The notes under the pieces are model-generated. The model ran no database searches and was not told where the DNA came from. It saw nothing but the letters and a program-made list of their open reading frames with translations. From Triatoma infestans (taxonomy: Eukaryota; Arthropoda; Insecta; Hemiptera; Reduviidae), in assembly GCA_011037195.1 (NCBI GenBank), contig JAAEAF010000122.1, positions 124,001-188,000 of the forward strand: a DNA stretch of 64,000 bases, written 5' to 3'. This document shows positions 33,225 through 45,239 of the stretch, one piece after another (the stretch's first letter is position 1; every line of letters starts with the position of its first letter). The translations under genes and the position numbers were made by a program.

Positions 33225-33545
33225 AAAAGAAATGAAATGCAAATTAGCGAAAGCTGCACTGAAGATGCTAAGGAAAAATCGCAATGGAAAAAATGCGTAA
33301 GAACTCTGCAGGATGTTGGAATTCCAGTGAACCACCCATACAAGAAATATGTCGCGAACTTCACATTGATATCACAGGCTATGATTATCAACATGGTCAC
33401 CTCATTAGAACAGTTGTTACAAATCCCAGCCATTGCCCTTTGTGTAAAGCTGCGGAGGACTTCAGCAGTGCACACTTAATGAACTGCTCTGCAATTTCTG
33501 ATTTAAATTTGGACAAAGGTTTGCTCCATCTCCGCTATACTTTTC
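33225..33545 (+). pseudogene. LINE C-terminal remnant (zinc-knuckle-like GH...CPLC...H...C)
   Basis: One frame reads ITGYDYQHGHLIRTVVTN, then SHCPLCKAAEDFSSAHLMNC. This follows the C-terminal pattern TGH-D-x-x-x-x-HL-x-R ... CPLC ... HL-x-x-C of several non-LTR retrotransposon proteins. A partially overlapping frame to the left (EDAKEKSQWKKCVRTL) may be the preceding part after a frameshift. No intact reverse transcriptase is present. Family A sequence lies on both sides. Confidence 0.55.
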
Positions 33546-33561
33546 TTAATAAAAGAGCACA

Positions 33562-34380
33562 TATTACTTTCTCTTACGCTGTCAAGAGAAGTAATGCAAT
33601 CGTGTCAAATTGTCGATATCGATATTTTATCGATGTTTTGAAGTCCATTGAATCAGAAAAAATTCTTTTTAGAAATTGACCTGTGTTTGTGGGCGGGGAG
33701 GCATCATAACTCAAAAGCCGAAAGTTTGAGAAGTTTAAACTGATATTTCGTTGTTTAAGTTCCACCAGGCGACTTTCTTTTGAAGGTGGAAGGTTTTTGC
33801 TCAAAATAGGTTAACCGGAAGTACCTTTTTGCTTTTTTACAGATTTCGTCAAAACTGTTCCAATGATTTTCTTTAAGCTTACACTTTACTTTCTTTAACT
33901 ACACATATAAAGAGCTATAACTTTTATCTAATCAATTTCTCAGGAAAATTTATTTTAGAGGAGTTTGGGGGGGGGCACTTTCCTCCAAAGTGCTGTTTTA
34001 GTTGATTACACGATTCTATAATTTATAAGATTAAACAGAAACAAATATGTTGCGCCAATTTCGGGTTTGAATAAAATCTGTTGATCGGATGTGACGCTTT
34101 TTTGAAAGTTTTCCAGTTTTCTGTCATAAAGATGCCAACGAGAATTAAACTTAAACTTCGAACTATAAATACAGAGACATCACTTTTGCTTTAAACTTTT
34201 TTGCGAGAAAAAAATCATTCCCTCCCCCCAAAAGTCATTTTTTAAATTTAGATTCTCTTATTAATATAATATTGAAAACTACTAAACATTTAAAGAAAAT
34301 GAAAGCAAAATGTTCAGCACTGACCGTGAATTGCAGTAAGAGAAAATTTCGTACGAGTGTTTCCCAGCAGATTTTTTTTT
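33562..34380 (+). repeat. Family A copy with both ends, about 815 bp
   Basis: Starts at an imperfect hairpin (TTACTTTCTCTT / AAGAGAAGTAA, 33565-33594), then GCAATCGTGTCAAATTGTCG, GCATCATAACTCAAAAGCCG, ACCGGAAGTACC and TAAAGAGCTATAACTTTTAT. A second unit (CGGATGTGACGCTTTTTTG) follows. It ends GTAAGAGAAAATTTCGTACG, then AGTGTTTCCCAGCAGA and a T run. This copy shows both termini in the plus orientation and lacks part of one internal unit. Confidence 0.8.
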
Positions 34381-34384
34381 TTTT

Positions 34385-36175
34385 TACCTTTCTGCCAGGT
34401 ATACGTATTATAAGAGTGTGTACGCTAGAACTGGCCTGTTCATCGCGAAATACGAACGTTGCAGTAATATCGTTACTCTTCTAAAATTGATATTTATGTT
34501 AAAGGACGAAAACGAACCTCCCTTCGGGTTAGTTATTAGCGTAGTGGTGGAATGTGCGGACGGTTGGTTGAAAGGAAATTCTTGTACTCATTACGTCATT
34601 ACGTTGCTCTGTGGCACCCTCTCACCAGAACCGCTTAAACAGCTGTCATCTAAAAAAAAGTAGATGATGAATACTTGTTGTTAAACCTGGGTACAGTTTT
34701 CTCTGGAAATTTCTTATAAAAATTTTTCTTTCTTATTTTATTTTGTACTGACAGAAGTTATTACTTCGTTATTAATTTTGGAAACAAACTAGGTTTCAAA
34801 ACAAATTGAAGCAATATTTCAAAATTAGGTTTTCCTTCAAATGGTAATTATTTCTGGTCATTTTATTAATTACTTGGAATTGTAATAACTAAAGAAAAAA
34901 ATAACCATTATGCAACAGTCTTAAGTTCTAAGCCTGTAAGAAGGAGAGATCGAAATGTGGTCAGTAGAGCGAGATTTCTAACCAGGAGCTGAGACCCTAT
35001 TTTATTCATGATTAGAGTTGAGATCCAGGAGTATCGAAACCGTTCGCCACAAGTCTTTCGTCAGATGATGGCCGACAACTTGTCACAATATCTTCAAAAG
35101 TTTTTTTCCTGTTTGCGGCAGGCTGGAAGTTCTAGCGAGAACAAATGGTTGAAAAATCAAACACTCTTCCCTCAAATTATTCTTCACAAGAAGCGGACAA
35201 ATTTTTGTGATATGAGATCATTAAGTCAAAATTTCTGCATAAATCTACGCCTTTTCTAGATACGATTCCACTAAAGGGACGATCTATGAAGTCCACATCT
35301 TACGAACTTCCTTTAATTTTATATACCTACGTGTTCCGAACTTCCTTTCATTTTATATACTTACGTGTTCCGAACTTCCTTTCATTTTATATACTTATCA
35401 CCATGAGAATTCAACAACCATCTTATTTCAATTAATAAACCTTTAATTTCCAACATTTATCTTTAATGACTTAACAAGAGTCAAGTTAATTAGCCGAAAA
35501 AGGAAGTGAAAAAAAATTATTTGATTTGGCATGATTGCTGCCCGTTTGTATTCGACCGATAAAAAAACAATTGTGCATGAGATCTATCATTTGATTATTT
35601 GAAATATTTTGAAACATTTCTTCCCTGAAAAATGATTTTAGGGAGTTGGCCATAAATTTAAACAGCCGTTACAAATTTATAATCCTCGGTATCTTTACTT
35701 ATTACATGTGTGTGATGGAATTGCCTGCAGCCATAACTTGTCTAAAACTATATCATATAGCAGTCCGCCTATTTCTACGTCATTCAACACATCACATGAG
35801 GCGTAACGCAATTCCAGTTCACCAGCATAACGCATTCTACATTCAAGATCATCAGCTTGGTGGAGGTCAAGATCCGCCTACCACATCCCCAAGGAAGTCA
35901 GAAAGGAGAGGCTCAACGAGTATTCAATGACTCAACGAGGGTCTTCAAGAAGTTTTCAAAAGAGCATCAAAAGCAAACATTCTGCCAAAATCTGACATTG
36001 CTACTCTCACGCTACCAATTTTCTATATTAGCAGTGCAATGCCCGGGCAGTACTCTAACTTTCAGTTCACTATACTTTCCATGTGTCAGTGTACTTTTCT
36101 CTTCCACAGTTATCTGTCCAGCTCCATAAAGGCCCACTATATATGCAATTTAAGCCAGACTAAGCATCTAGTAAA
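34385..36175. other. Noncoding stretch
   Basis: The ORFs at 35008-35259 and 35646-35930 have no domain I recognise. Confidence 0.4.
35303..35398. repeat. 34-bp minisatellite, about 2.8 copies
   Basis: Units start at 35303, 35337 and 35371 with CGAACTTCCTTTCATTTTAT and a TATAC-TACGTGTTC end. Confidence 0.9.
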
Positions 36176-36179
36176 CTTT

Positions 36180-36265
36180 GCAAGTTTAAAGAAACTTTGT
36201 CAATTAGGATTGTAATAATTGTCATAAGAGAAAATCATGAAGGAGTTTCAAACAAATTTTCTCTT
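36180..36265 (+). repeat. Family A end fragment
   Basis: AGTTTAAAGAAACTTTGTCA, then CATAAGAGAAAATCATGAAG and GAGTTTCAAACAAA, the GTGTGAG end. Confidence 0.55.
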
Positions 36266-36478
36266 TTCTTTTTTTCCTAAGAGTAAGAAAAATAAATACA
36301 TACATAAGAAAAAAAAAGTAGTCTGGGGAGAATAACGACAAAAATAGAAATAAAGAAGAAACAAGTTGCATTGTAGGAAGTTATTGTTAGAGAGGAGTAG
36401 ATGTGATACGCCACTCCAATTGTACTATGACCGTGGGAAGGCAGCCGGGGCCGCCAGAACAGAAGAAGACTCCCTCAA

Positions 36479-36531
<53 letters not shown>
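36479..36531. repeat. (TC)n microsatellite
   Basis: A CT run interrupted by TTT at three places. Confidence 0.95.
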
Positions 36532-36534
36532 GTA

Positions 36535-37375
36535 TTGGAACATGATATAGATATGACAACTTAAGGGTGAGCCTTTGGAGCATAAATCCAAGTATAGAGG
36601 GCACGCAATTTCCTTTGAGTTTCCTTTGTCCCGGGTGCCTCCTGTGTATGCCTTCCCAATAAGAGCGCCAACCCATCCCGATACCACGCTGCTTGCAGCC
36701 TCCCATCAACCCGCCCATCCCCCATTCATCCCAAAGCTTGTTCTATTCTACTATATGGATTATCGACCCACGTCTTTTCACTCTACACAAAGATATTTAT
36801 ATAGATTTAGAAGTCGAAGTCTATATATGTATACAGACTCTATACGTTTAGAACATATGAAGACAGTAACATTATTATTATTATTTCTTTTTTAACGCAA
36901 TATCATAAAAAAACATCAATTATAACTATTTAATTGCTTCCTAATTTAATGATTCACAATATGAACAGTTTCATAAGGTCGTGGTAAATGATTCCTGCAA
37001 TTATGATATAATAAAATAAACCTCTTGTCTATTAATGATTCAAGTTCGCCAGCCATGCTATATCGGGTAGAAGTGTCAGCAGGACTACGATGCCCGCCAA
37101 AGTGGTTCTGTGGTTTTAAACAATCAAGATCCGCTAATAAACTGTACCTCTGTAGTTTAACTGGCAATTTGGGAACGATTTGGGATGAAGTTGTTTGAGT
37201 GTTTCCTGGACCCTCAACACGACTACAGTAATCGAAACCTGAGCTCTTCATCGCTGGGAGGAGAGAGAGTGAGGGAGAGAGAGAGAGGAAAGGAAAGTGT
37301 GGGAGAGTGGAGAGAACAAAGTGAGAGAGGGGGTGTGGAGGTGAGAGCCTTAGTCTGTTGGCTGGGCACGATGAT
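36535..37375. other. Noncoding stretch
   Basis: ORFs on both strands (36575-36895, and 36946-37512 minus) include translated simple repeats and lack a known domain. A GA-rich tract lies at 37258-37330. Confidence 0.4.
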
Positions 37376-37379
37376 CGGT

Positions 37380-37455
37380 TATAAACTATTTTGACGATTA
37401 TATAAACTATTTTGACGATTATATAAACTATTTTGACGATTATATAAACTATTTT
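37380..37455. repeat. 21-bp minisatellite, about 3.6 copies
   Basis: Period 21 (TATAAACTATTTTGACGATT plus A). Because 21 is a multiple of 3, it yields a spurious VKIVYII repeat in a minus-strand ORF. Confidence 0.9.
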
Positions 37456-37917
37456 GTGAATAAACAGATTTTTTTTTGGTGAAAATAATAAATTACTGAT
37501 GTCGGTTCGCATATTATACTACGGAATATTGGTAAACAATTCGTTGTAAACCTTGTTGTAACTTGTTATATAACTCTCTTTAACACTTAGATTAACAAAT
37601 ATGTAACAGCAACCAAGAGAGCAGAGAAATAGAAACAAAATGCCAGGCACTCTCTCGGACTGGAGTGGGAGAAACCATATAAATACAGCGATGGGACACA
37701 GAGAAAATATAGTTTAAATTAGTTCAGAAGATGGTTCACCAGTCACAACGTGTCATTACCTCTTCCACTCTACCTTAATCTATCATCTTTACGGTAAAGT
37801 CCACGCAGTCAGTGTAACTCATTATTATATTACAGTGTTAACCGGTGTTAACCAAGTATTTTTAACTCATCAAATCAAACCAGTTCACTCCATCCAACTC
37901 ATCCATTATAAAATACA

Positions 37918-38080
37918 AATTTTTTTTTTACTTTCTCTGACGGCAAGGAAGGATTCACACATGCACAGTAATCCGTACTCACGGGACTCAAAAAATGGAT
38001 TTTCCGGTTACACTCAGTTTCAAAAATTTGACATGATCGCAATAATACTTTCTCTTACTAGGAGTAAGAGAAAATAAGAA
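37918..38080 (-). repeat. Family A fragment with strong terminal hairpin
   Basis: GACTCAAAAAATGGATTTTC, CGGTTACACTCAGTTTCAAA and TTTGACATGATCGCAATAAT lead to ACTTTCTCTTAC-TAG-GAGTAAGAGAAAA, one of the best-preserved hairpin ends. A second ACTTTCTCTGAC lies at 37929. Confidence 0.75.
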
Positions 38081-38099
38081 GAATATAAAAACTGGTAAG

Positions 38100-38400
38100 A
38101 CTAGTACGGATAACACCTTAAAGAAAGCTGTCCATTGAAAATGGAAAAGTTGTAGAACACATAAAGTTAAGCAAAATTTTATTATGTTTTCTGAAATTTT
38201 CTTCATTTTTGAAATGTTTAATTTAAAAATTTCTACTTTGATAGTATTAATATATTTTACCAATTTCTTCCGAATCTTAAAAGTTGTCTATTTGCAAAGC
38301 AGCAACACTGTATTTACTTTTAATCTCTTTTAACCACTGATTGTAGTGGAATAATTGTCACATTATTCAAGTGTTGTCGAAATATCATGAGAGCCCAAAA
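38100..38400 (+). repeat. Dispersed repeat B, copy 1
   Basis: GTCCATTGAAAATGG, AAAGTTAAGCAAAATTTTAT, GCAACACTGTATTTACTTTT, AATCTCTTTTAACC and TGGAATAATTGTCACATTAT align in order with 62755-63030. Confidence 0.65.
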
Positions 38401-38404
38401 ACAT

Positions 38405-40930
38405 GCATTTCTAATGAAATTCAAATTTGATACGATCGCATATCTGGCTCTCACAGCAGGAAATAAAATGTAAAAATGCTTATGAATCGTTTCTGTTCTT
38501 ATTATATCTTACCAAAAATAAATAAACTTTAATTAAGTGTGGTCTAAGTGAAAATAAAATAAATAGAAACCTACCTTTTTAATTAGACCTTAAATAAGAT
38601 CACTAGATTTATTGGTTAAAAAAAAAAGACAAGGGCAGGATCGAACCGCTAATGCTATTACTTCTTTTTAACCTCTTATTTTTTCTTTTTTATTTTATTT
38701 TTTATGGTTGTCCTATTGGCAGCGTCTTAATTACTTTATTTAAGTTATTTTCTTAAGACTCCTTTTTTTTTTGTGTATGTGCGCTACTTTTTGATAAAGA
38801 AAGAAGTACAAAGCAGCTTCCCCACCGCAAACAAATTATTACTTAATAAGTAAAGAAGTTAATAACACTAACTTCCAATTCTTGCCCGCATAAAAAGTTT
38901 TGTTCGAAATATTTATTCTTTTAATTAACGTCGAAAAAGTGTGTTAATTTTTAATATATATATTTTTAAATAGTTTGATAAATGTATCAATTTATTATTT
39001 GTAGCACTGCTCTTAATTAATGAGCCGTTTGAATTTTTGAAGCCTAAAGAAGAAGAGAGAGCAGCTGATGAATTTAGCCTGTTCTAATTGCCCACAAAGT
39101 TGGCTCCTTGTTGAAATATTTTAAAGATTTTTCAAGAATGCCAATATCTTTGGGGATATGATACATCGATGCACGCATCTTCAACGAAAAGGGTCTTACA
39201 ATACTATTATTTATATTATACGATATTGTTGACAACGGTCATTGAAAATGAAGGATGAAAACATGAATACTACACTTGAAGACACCATTTTGTTTATAAT
39301 TAACTGAGTAAGAATATAAAGAGGAGTTTAGAGCCGAGCAAAGAGCGGTGATGGCAGCGTTGCTGTCAACTCTTGCAAACTCTTGCTTGCTGTAATGACC
39401 GTTTGTTTAGCTGGTTATCTGGTCTTGACAGAGAGCTCATTGAACACTCCTTGTAGTGGTTGATTACATCGTGGTTGAAGTTGTTCAATATAGGAGCTGA
39501 ACAATACGAATTCATCATATTCAGTTAGTTCTTATGCCCCAAAAATAAAATAAAAGGTCCCTCATAGAAAAATACATTTCTCATTTTCAATTCTAATCTA
39601 ATCTGGAACTCAGGAACCTCCTAGGGAAGTTCAGCACTTAGGCCACCAATAAGCCCATCCCTCCCCTCGTAAGAAACTCACATTAGCCCTCATAAAAAAA
39701 CGCCAGGGCTGAGGTGAGAGAATCACCAAGGACCCAAATTTCTGGATTCGTCTGTGAGTACAGTATTCATACTCTCCAGCAGTTCTCATCCTTCAGGCCA
39801 CATTTCCTACCAAAGAGTGGATCTACAGAGAGATTCATACTATGTAGATGCTTCCTTAAAAGGCAGTGCCCCGTAACTAAGGCATTTTCATTAGCTCAGC
39901 TTCTGTTCTGCCAAGGATGTAATAGGTTGTGCAAGTCTTTGAGGTCATTTACAATTAGTAAAATATTTGAAATAAAACTTAAAAACGGTAGTCACCATTT
40001 CTATGGAGTCTTGTTAAATCAAGAACTCCAGAAGCTATAGATGAAGCTCCAAAACCTCGTCAAAATGAACAAAAGAAGATACATTCTATGACAGACATAA
40101 TCTCAAATATTGTGTAGCATTGCTGCAGCCAACCAGCTAATGATATTGCGAAAACGTAATAATTCATTAATTAAAAATCCATTTTTAACAAATTTAATTT
40201 GTAATGAGCCGAGCATGGAGGAAGACAGTACTTTATTAAAATTGCAAAGTGAAAATAAAAATAAACAAAGTTGCTTTTCTCTTTCCCTATTTATTTATAT
40301 GTCTAATAATTCATGCAGGACATCGCTGTGTCAATGTACAATACATATTAATTATGATAATTATCGATTTAGCTGATAATGAACATTGACTAAAACATGT
40401 AAGTATCATTATAAACATTGTTTGCGACACACTCTACATAGAACATGATCTAGTTGTACTATTATCTAGTAATAGATAAACTACAAGTTCATGAACATTG
40501 TGCTATAACATAGATAAGTATACGATACTATAGTATGCATACTGGTTCTATTTACTAAAACAAGATTTAGTAATTTGGACGATATCCAATATAAACTAAT
40601 TTACAATCGTGACAAAGTGTTACTACAATAAATCTGGATTACATTCACTGGAGCGAGGGGCAGTACTAAATTGAGATCATGAACTTGGTCGGACCAGTTC
40701 ACATACATGTACATGATTCGTTCTCTCTCCCCCTTTTTTTTTCTTGTTTTAATGAGACTCATGTGAACTTGACATAAACTGATCGATAAAAGAGAGAGAC
40801 TCTTGATAAATAAAAAATTACAAGCATTAGCCATGTTCTGGTTCTTGCTGAAAATGGGCTAAGATTAATTTGACGCATGAAATTCCAGAAGTGACAGAGG
40901 AAAAACAAAACTGGTGCGCCAGTGACGATG
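38405..40930. other. Noncoding stretch
   Basis: The 108-aa ORF at 39714-40040 has no recognised domain. A lone B-box-like GGATCGAACC near 38639 has no convincing A box. Nothing else supported. Confidence 0.4.
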
Positions 40931-40934
40931 TTGA

Positions 40935-41210
40935 CGCGACTTTGGAACCATTTTTGAGAAAATCGCGAGAAACTAAATGAAAACTATACCTAAATACAAT
41001 ATTAAGTTTGAGTTTCCTTGTGATTTTTCAATTTTGAGATGCATTATTGTTCATACACACAAACGTACACATTCGCGTAAAGATCATTCGTTAAAAACAT
41101 TTTTTTTTCATATTCAGAAGACCTCATTCATCTATTTCCGGTGATAATAGATTTCGAAAATTTTAAACAATCGAAAAACTTCCTCTCTTATAGTAGTAAG
41201 AAAAATATTA
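40935..41210 (-). repeat. Family A fragment, hairpin-end side
   Basis: CGACTTTGGAACCATTTTTG, ATACCTAAATACAATATTAAG, TCGTTAAAAACATTTTTTTT, TCTATTTCCGGTGATAATAG and a decayed hairpin AACTTCCTCTCTTATAGTAG. Confidence 0.7.
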
Positions 41211-41214
41211 AATA

Positions 41215-41725
41215 AAAAAGAAAAAAAAATATAAATATTATCAGGAGAGACAGAGATGGTGTGTGAGAGAGAAGATAGTAGCACATTAGTTCTCAAATTC
41301 CCTGACTACGCAGCCTCTATCTACCTAGCGGTTGCCTAAGTTTTAAAATTAAAAAATACTTTTCAAATGTAAAACGTGTCTAGATTTTCAAATGTCGAAA
41401 TAATGTTGAAAAAAAAAACAGATTTTAAAACCGGAAATTCTTTTCCTTTCCAATGTTAGTAGAATATTGATAAGTTCAACTTTATCTTCCTTTTATCTAT
41501 GTTTTGCGAGTTTTCTCTGTGTTCATATTTCCGGCTACACCTTTCTAACAAAACTTCCTTTTTTGTTTTTTTATATCTCCTTCTCATTCTGTTCTTGTCC
41601 TTAATTAATTACTTTCACAGAGGTGAAGGATCGGTAGAAAATATTGTAGATGTTTTGGGGGGTGAATAGAGGGAAAAACTAAGGTTGAGATATAAGTTAG
41701 GCTCACTGAACACTGTTTGTGTTGA
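41215..41725. other. AT-rich noncoding stretch
   Basis: Nothing recognised. Confidence 0.4.
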
Positions 41726-41729
41726 ATAA

Positions 41730-41945
41730 GAACAGTAAGCACTGCAAGGAAATTACACTGTATAATCTAGAGTGAGAGTATGTTAACATGAGAAGAAAGT
41801 GACAGACTGACTGGCAGAGTGACGGTGTGAGAATGATGGCCTTTGAACTTTGTACGAATGAGATTTTGGCGATAGGCATCCTTTTTAAGCGGGCGGCTAG
41901 ACTAGCGCCTACGCTCTTTAACTTCTCCTTAGATTGCCCTTGTGA
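41730..41945. repeat. Dispersed repeat D, copy 2
   Basis: Partner of 9055-9290 in the same orientation. Shared blocks include TGACTGGCAGAGTGACGGTG and CTCTTTAACTTCTCCTTAGA. Confidence 0.55.
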
Positions 41946-42118
41946 GAGCTTGAGATATGGAAACATGCAGATGCATTAAAGGAACAAAATTCTCAGGCCT
42001 TTTTTTTTTACAGAATTTCTCCTGTAGGAGAACTATAGTTCTCACTGTTAAATTATCTTCACTGTTTGAATCCAGTAGTAATTGAAAGTAAATAGCTCAC
42101 CGAAATAGCATTACCGAG

Positions 42119-42235
42119 GTAAGCCGAATTTTCATCAGAGACATTTTCCGTGGTAGCCTGGTAAGCCGATTTGCCCCGGTACTACCCAAAAATAAATTTT
42201 CCCAATTTCTTTTGAAATAACATCTGCATCTGGAG
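42119..42235 (-). repeat. Family A scrap with a trace of the hammerhead-like element's arm
   Basis: ATCAGAGACATTTTCCGTGG then TAGCCTGGTAAGCC matches the outer part of the left arm at 21417-21442. TTTTCCCAATTTCTTTTGAA resembles family A. Confidence 0.4.
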
Positions 42236-42675
42236 GTCTTCAGCATGAAAGTTTCAATATAAGATTTGACCAAACTGCCGATTTAATAATTATAAGACAC
42301 CTTCTGGATATTTAACGTTCTATCCTTTTGCTAATGAGTAGGTTTAGCACAACAACTGAAGCTGTCCAAGTCCGTTACAGATTGTCTCCCGATTGATTTG
42401 GAGGTATTGAGTACAGTAGCTAGTTATTTCCAAAAAAAGAGGAAAGTATTTTTCATACTTACCATGGTATAATGGTTGAATCGTTTCCTGTTGGGGAGGA
42501 GACGAGGGACTTTGTTCTTTGAAGATTTTCACAACGAAGAATTAGAATTGATGAGGAACTCCAGGAAATATGGAAAACCCGTGAACTAGTTCTGTCAAAC
42601 AACTTTTCGGTTCGAGCCTAAATGCTCTTCTTGGTTAGAAAAGGGATTCCTTCAGAGTTTCCACATGTAACGACA

Positions 42676-42840
42676 TGTGGCCGCAATAGCTACTGGACAT
42701 GGCCAGTTAAATGGGAAAAAGTACGAGAAGGGACTTGTAAATGAATATCGCTGCCATTGCGGACTTATCATTTTTGAATGTCGCTTATACTAGGATATGC
42801 GGATGAGAATGTGGACGAGTTTACGATTCCATTTGAGTTT
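42676..42840 (+). pseudogene. LINE 3' ORF remnant (TGHG...CxCG...FEC)
   Basis: The frame gives ATGHGQLNGKKYEKGLV, then YRCHCGLIIFECRLY, a stop, and DMRMRMW. The TGHG, C-x-CG, F/W-EC-x-x-Y and following D-x-R pattern is the conserved C-terminal block of R1-like non-LTR retrotransposon proteins. A few residues of the H-containing segment are missing. No upstream reverse transcriptase was recognised. Confidence 0.5.
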
Positions 42841-42904
42841 AAATAGTGACGCTCTTCCCTAAAATTAAAATGCTTATCCTAAAATAAAAATGCGCACGAA
42901 GACT

Positions 42905-43180
42905 TCAGGATCTTCGCAAATACGGTGTAATTTTGTTTCAAACTCGTGTTTTTACCGGAAAAATTTGTTTTTAAAAAAGAAAAATTCTATAAAGCTCGAA
43001 CTTGATATTCCGATTGATTAATCATCACTGGAACAAGTATCAGCAAAAGATCCGTTATATCTTTCATTTTTTACGATTCTCTCCAAAACACTCCAATGAT
43101 TTTCTTTAAACTTAGCCTACTTTCTGTGGACTTACCACTTTTATTTTGAACATTTCCCCCTGAAAAATTTATTTCAAGAA
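42905..43180 (+). repeat. Family A fragment
   Basis: AAACTCGTGTTTTTACCGG, CGAACTTGATATTCCGATTG, CAATGATTTTCTTTAAACTT and ACTTTTATTTTGAACATTTC are in order. Confidence 0.7.
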
Positions 43181-43184
43181 AGTT

Positions 43185-43435
43185 CTGTGAAGCCGCAGCA
43201 TTAGTCATCCAAATGAAGTGGCATTGCAGTAAAATACACGGTTCAATATGGTTAATATTATTTGAAGAACTTGCTAAAATTCTATTTTATGAAACTCGAT
43301 TAAATGGATTTGCGACTATATTGTGAATGATAAAAAACATTCTGCCAGGATTAAAAACACCAGCTCCAATGATTTTTTGTTGAAATATTGAAACAATGCA
43401 AAAAGCTGCCCATCGACTATAGAGTAAGAAGTAGC
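43185..43435. other. Noncoding stretch, possibly decayed Jockey sequence
   Basis: Upstream of the Jockey tail remnant. No clear motif. Confidence 0.3.
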
Positions 43436-43439
43436 TGCT

Positions 43440-43555
43440 AAAACTCAATCGGTCACACAAATCTTCTTATCAACAATTTACGGACAACTCTAGTTCCAGA
43501 AAGAAGATTAAAACGGAGATGGTCACAAGACTTGTTACATCCACCGTAGACTAAC
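43440..43555 (+). pseudogene. Jockey-type reverse transcriptase C-terminal remnant
   Basis: The frame reads HTNLLINNLRTTLVPE, then RRLKRRWSQDLLHPP and a stop. H-x-N-x-L-I-x-x-L ... RRLKR-x-W-x-x-DLL is the characteristic tail of Jockey-clade proteins. The same motif appears in the minus-strand Jockey copy near 60030. Only about 35 residues are recognisable. Confidence 0.6.
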
Positions 43556-43559
43556 TTGA

Positions 43560-44163
43560 TACTGATTGACAGACGTCACTGAACAATGACATGAACTACA
43601 AAATGCACTCTTATGTAGCATTTCATAATTGATACAAACCATTCCAACAGGCCAGAAATAACTGCAAGCGTGATTGTATATTTGTAGACAACAACGTTAC
43701 AGACATAATACGTTTTTTGTTAGAAATCTATTGTTAGAAATGTAAATATGAACTAAAAAAAAAAAAGATATGTTGTGAGATGAAATTTCTCAACTTACAG
43801 TCACTACCCAGCTGCCCAGGCAGTTCTCAGAGCTGCTCACTATGTGTCAGAGTTCTCTAGAATGCAATGCTCTCTTGACATTTTCCTCATCTCTGAGTTC
43901 TTAGTGTTCTAAATGTACACATTATATATATACATGTTTATAAATATACTAGGATATATAATATATATATATATTTTCCAGTAAAGGATGTAAGAATAGA
44001 ATCACTTATATCTTTCAGTTCCGCTTTAGTCAACTGCGGGTTTTTGAAGGCGAAAAGAAGAGAGAAAAAAAGAAGTGGAGTTTAAGGTGGGCCCCAATAT
44101 CTATATGACAGGAAAAGGTTCTGGAAAAAGAAGTGGAGAAGTGGTTTTTCCAAACCATATCCG

Positions 44164-44165
<2 letters not shown>
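43560..44165. other. Noncoding stretch
   Basis: TA-rich patches at 43921-43980. No gene recognised. Confidence 0.4.
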
Positions 44166-44206
<41 letters not shown>

Positions 44207-44212
44207 CACATG
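44166..44212. repeat. (CA)n microsatellite
   Basis: A CA run with one CG interruption. Overlapping ORFs are translated microsatellite. Confidence 0.95.
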
Positions 44213-44214
44213 TA

Positions 44215-44632
44215 CATACATGCACACACAAGCAGTCCAAGTAGACCGAACAGGACATATTGTGGTTTCCGTTTTGATACTGTCCTACGACAATATTGTG
44301 AAGCCCAAACGATTACTCACACCATCCCATTCAACTTCCTGCTAGAACATGGCGCTGCCCCCACTGCCACTTCCTCTCTACTCATATCTTCTTTTTACTC
44401 TTTCCTACCACAATCGTGTTCACATACATAGCAACAAATATTTTATATAGAACTAAACTGAAATCATTTTTGGAACGTTCTTTAAGTACGATCTTCTAAT
44501 AAATAATTTTTACCTATAACCGTATAAAATTCCTTATCTAAAAGTAGTGAGAGCAATTGTGGTTTTAATCACAAAAGAGAAAAAGAAAGCGAGGAGAAAG
44601 TAAAGAGTTATCGTGTAAAATAATTTCTCTGC
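44215..44632. other. Noncoding stretch
   Basis: Nothing recognised. Confidence 0.4.
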
Positions 44633-44634
44633 AA

Positions 44635-44790
44635 TCATGTGACAATCAATCCATTAAAATAGTGCTAAGGTTTTGCTGTTTTAGTGTAGTTTTACTATGA
44701 CGCGATAAAGAGAAAAATTGATTTTTAATCTCTAGAGATTATAAGTAAACCCAGTGTTGCCACCTTTCAATTGAACAAGTTTTAAGGTTT
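44635..44790 (-). repeat. Dispersed repeat B, copy 2
   Basis: On the minus strand, GGCAACACTGGGTTTACTTA, the palindrome TAATCTCTAGAGATTA (44726-44741) and GATTGATTGTCACATGATTG match 62933-63025 in order. Confidence 0.65.
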
Positions 44791-44794
44791 GAAA

Positions 44795-45040
44795 ATTTCA
44801 ACAACAATAATTACGACTTTATTGAATGTTTTATATTTTTCAGTTTTTTCCCCTAATTCAATAGATTTATTTGTTGTGTAGATACAAAAGTCGTCTGCAA
44901 ACATTTTGTGTAACATTTTACTTAAGAAGAATCTTTAAAGGCTGGCGGAAATAATTGAGGAAATATAAATGATGACAAAATTGACAAAAAGAACAAATGC
45001 TTGGAGAAGCTAATAGTGGAAGAATTTAATTAAGCGTGAA
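44795..45040. other. AT-rich noncoding stretch
   Basis: Nothing recognised. Confidence 0.35.
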
Positions 45041-45045
45041 GATAG

Positions 45046-45235
45046 CTTGAGCGTAGTGGTGAAGACTGGAAGATTGAGGGTGTTGCGTCGTACCGGATTC
45101 TATACCCAGATCTTTGGTTGTTTATTTAATGAAATAATATATATAGTAATCTATAATTGTTTTTTCCTCCGTCCACGACGTCCATTGATCCGTCCACGAT
45201 CGATAATTAGACCTAAAGATCCCACGGAAATATAG
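45046..45235 (+). repeat. tRNA-derived SINE, copy 1
   Basis: An A-box-like GAGCGTAGTGGTGAAGACTGG is followed by a degenerate B box, GTACCGGATTCTATACC, and about 115 bases after the A box by CCTCCGTCCACGAC. The same layout (A box, weak B box, CNTCCGTCCACGAC-type block) occurs at 57469-57640, so the two are probably copies of one SINE family. A second CGTCCACGA follows at about 45190. Confidence 0.45.
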
Positions 45236-45239
45236 TTGA

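Noticed and set aside
33219..33479. 86-aa ORF as an independent gene
   Set aside because: It overlaps the LINE remnant in a different frame and is best explained as part of, or a shadow of, that pseudogene.
36946..37512. 188-aa minus-strand ORF, the longest in the window
   Set aside because: Its N-terminal part is the 21-bp minisatellite (VKIVYII repeats) and the middle is a translated GA/TC tract. There is no domain and no splice-consistent neighbours.
39714..40040. 108-aa plus-strand ORF with several cysteines
   Set aside because: The cysteine spacing fits no zinc-binding pattern I know, and there is no neighbouring coding evidence.
42600..42625. B-box-like GGTTCGAGCC
   Set aside because: No matching A box upstream and no SINE body resemblance.
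44075..44431. 118-aa plus-strand ORF
   Set aside because: It spans a (CA)n microsatellite, gives a TH run, and has no recognisable domain.
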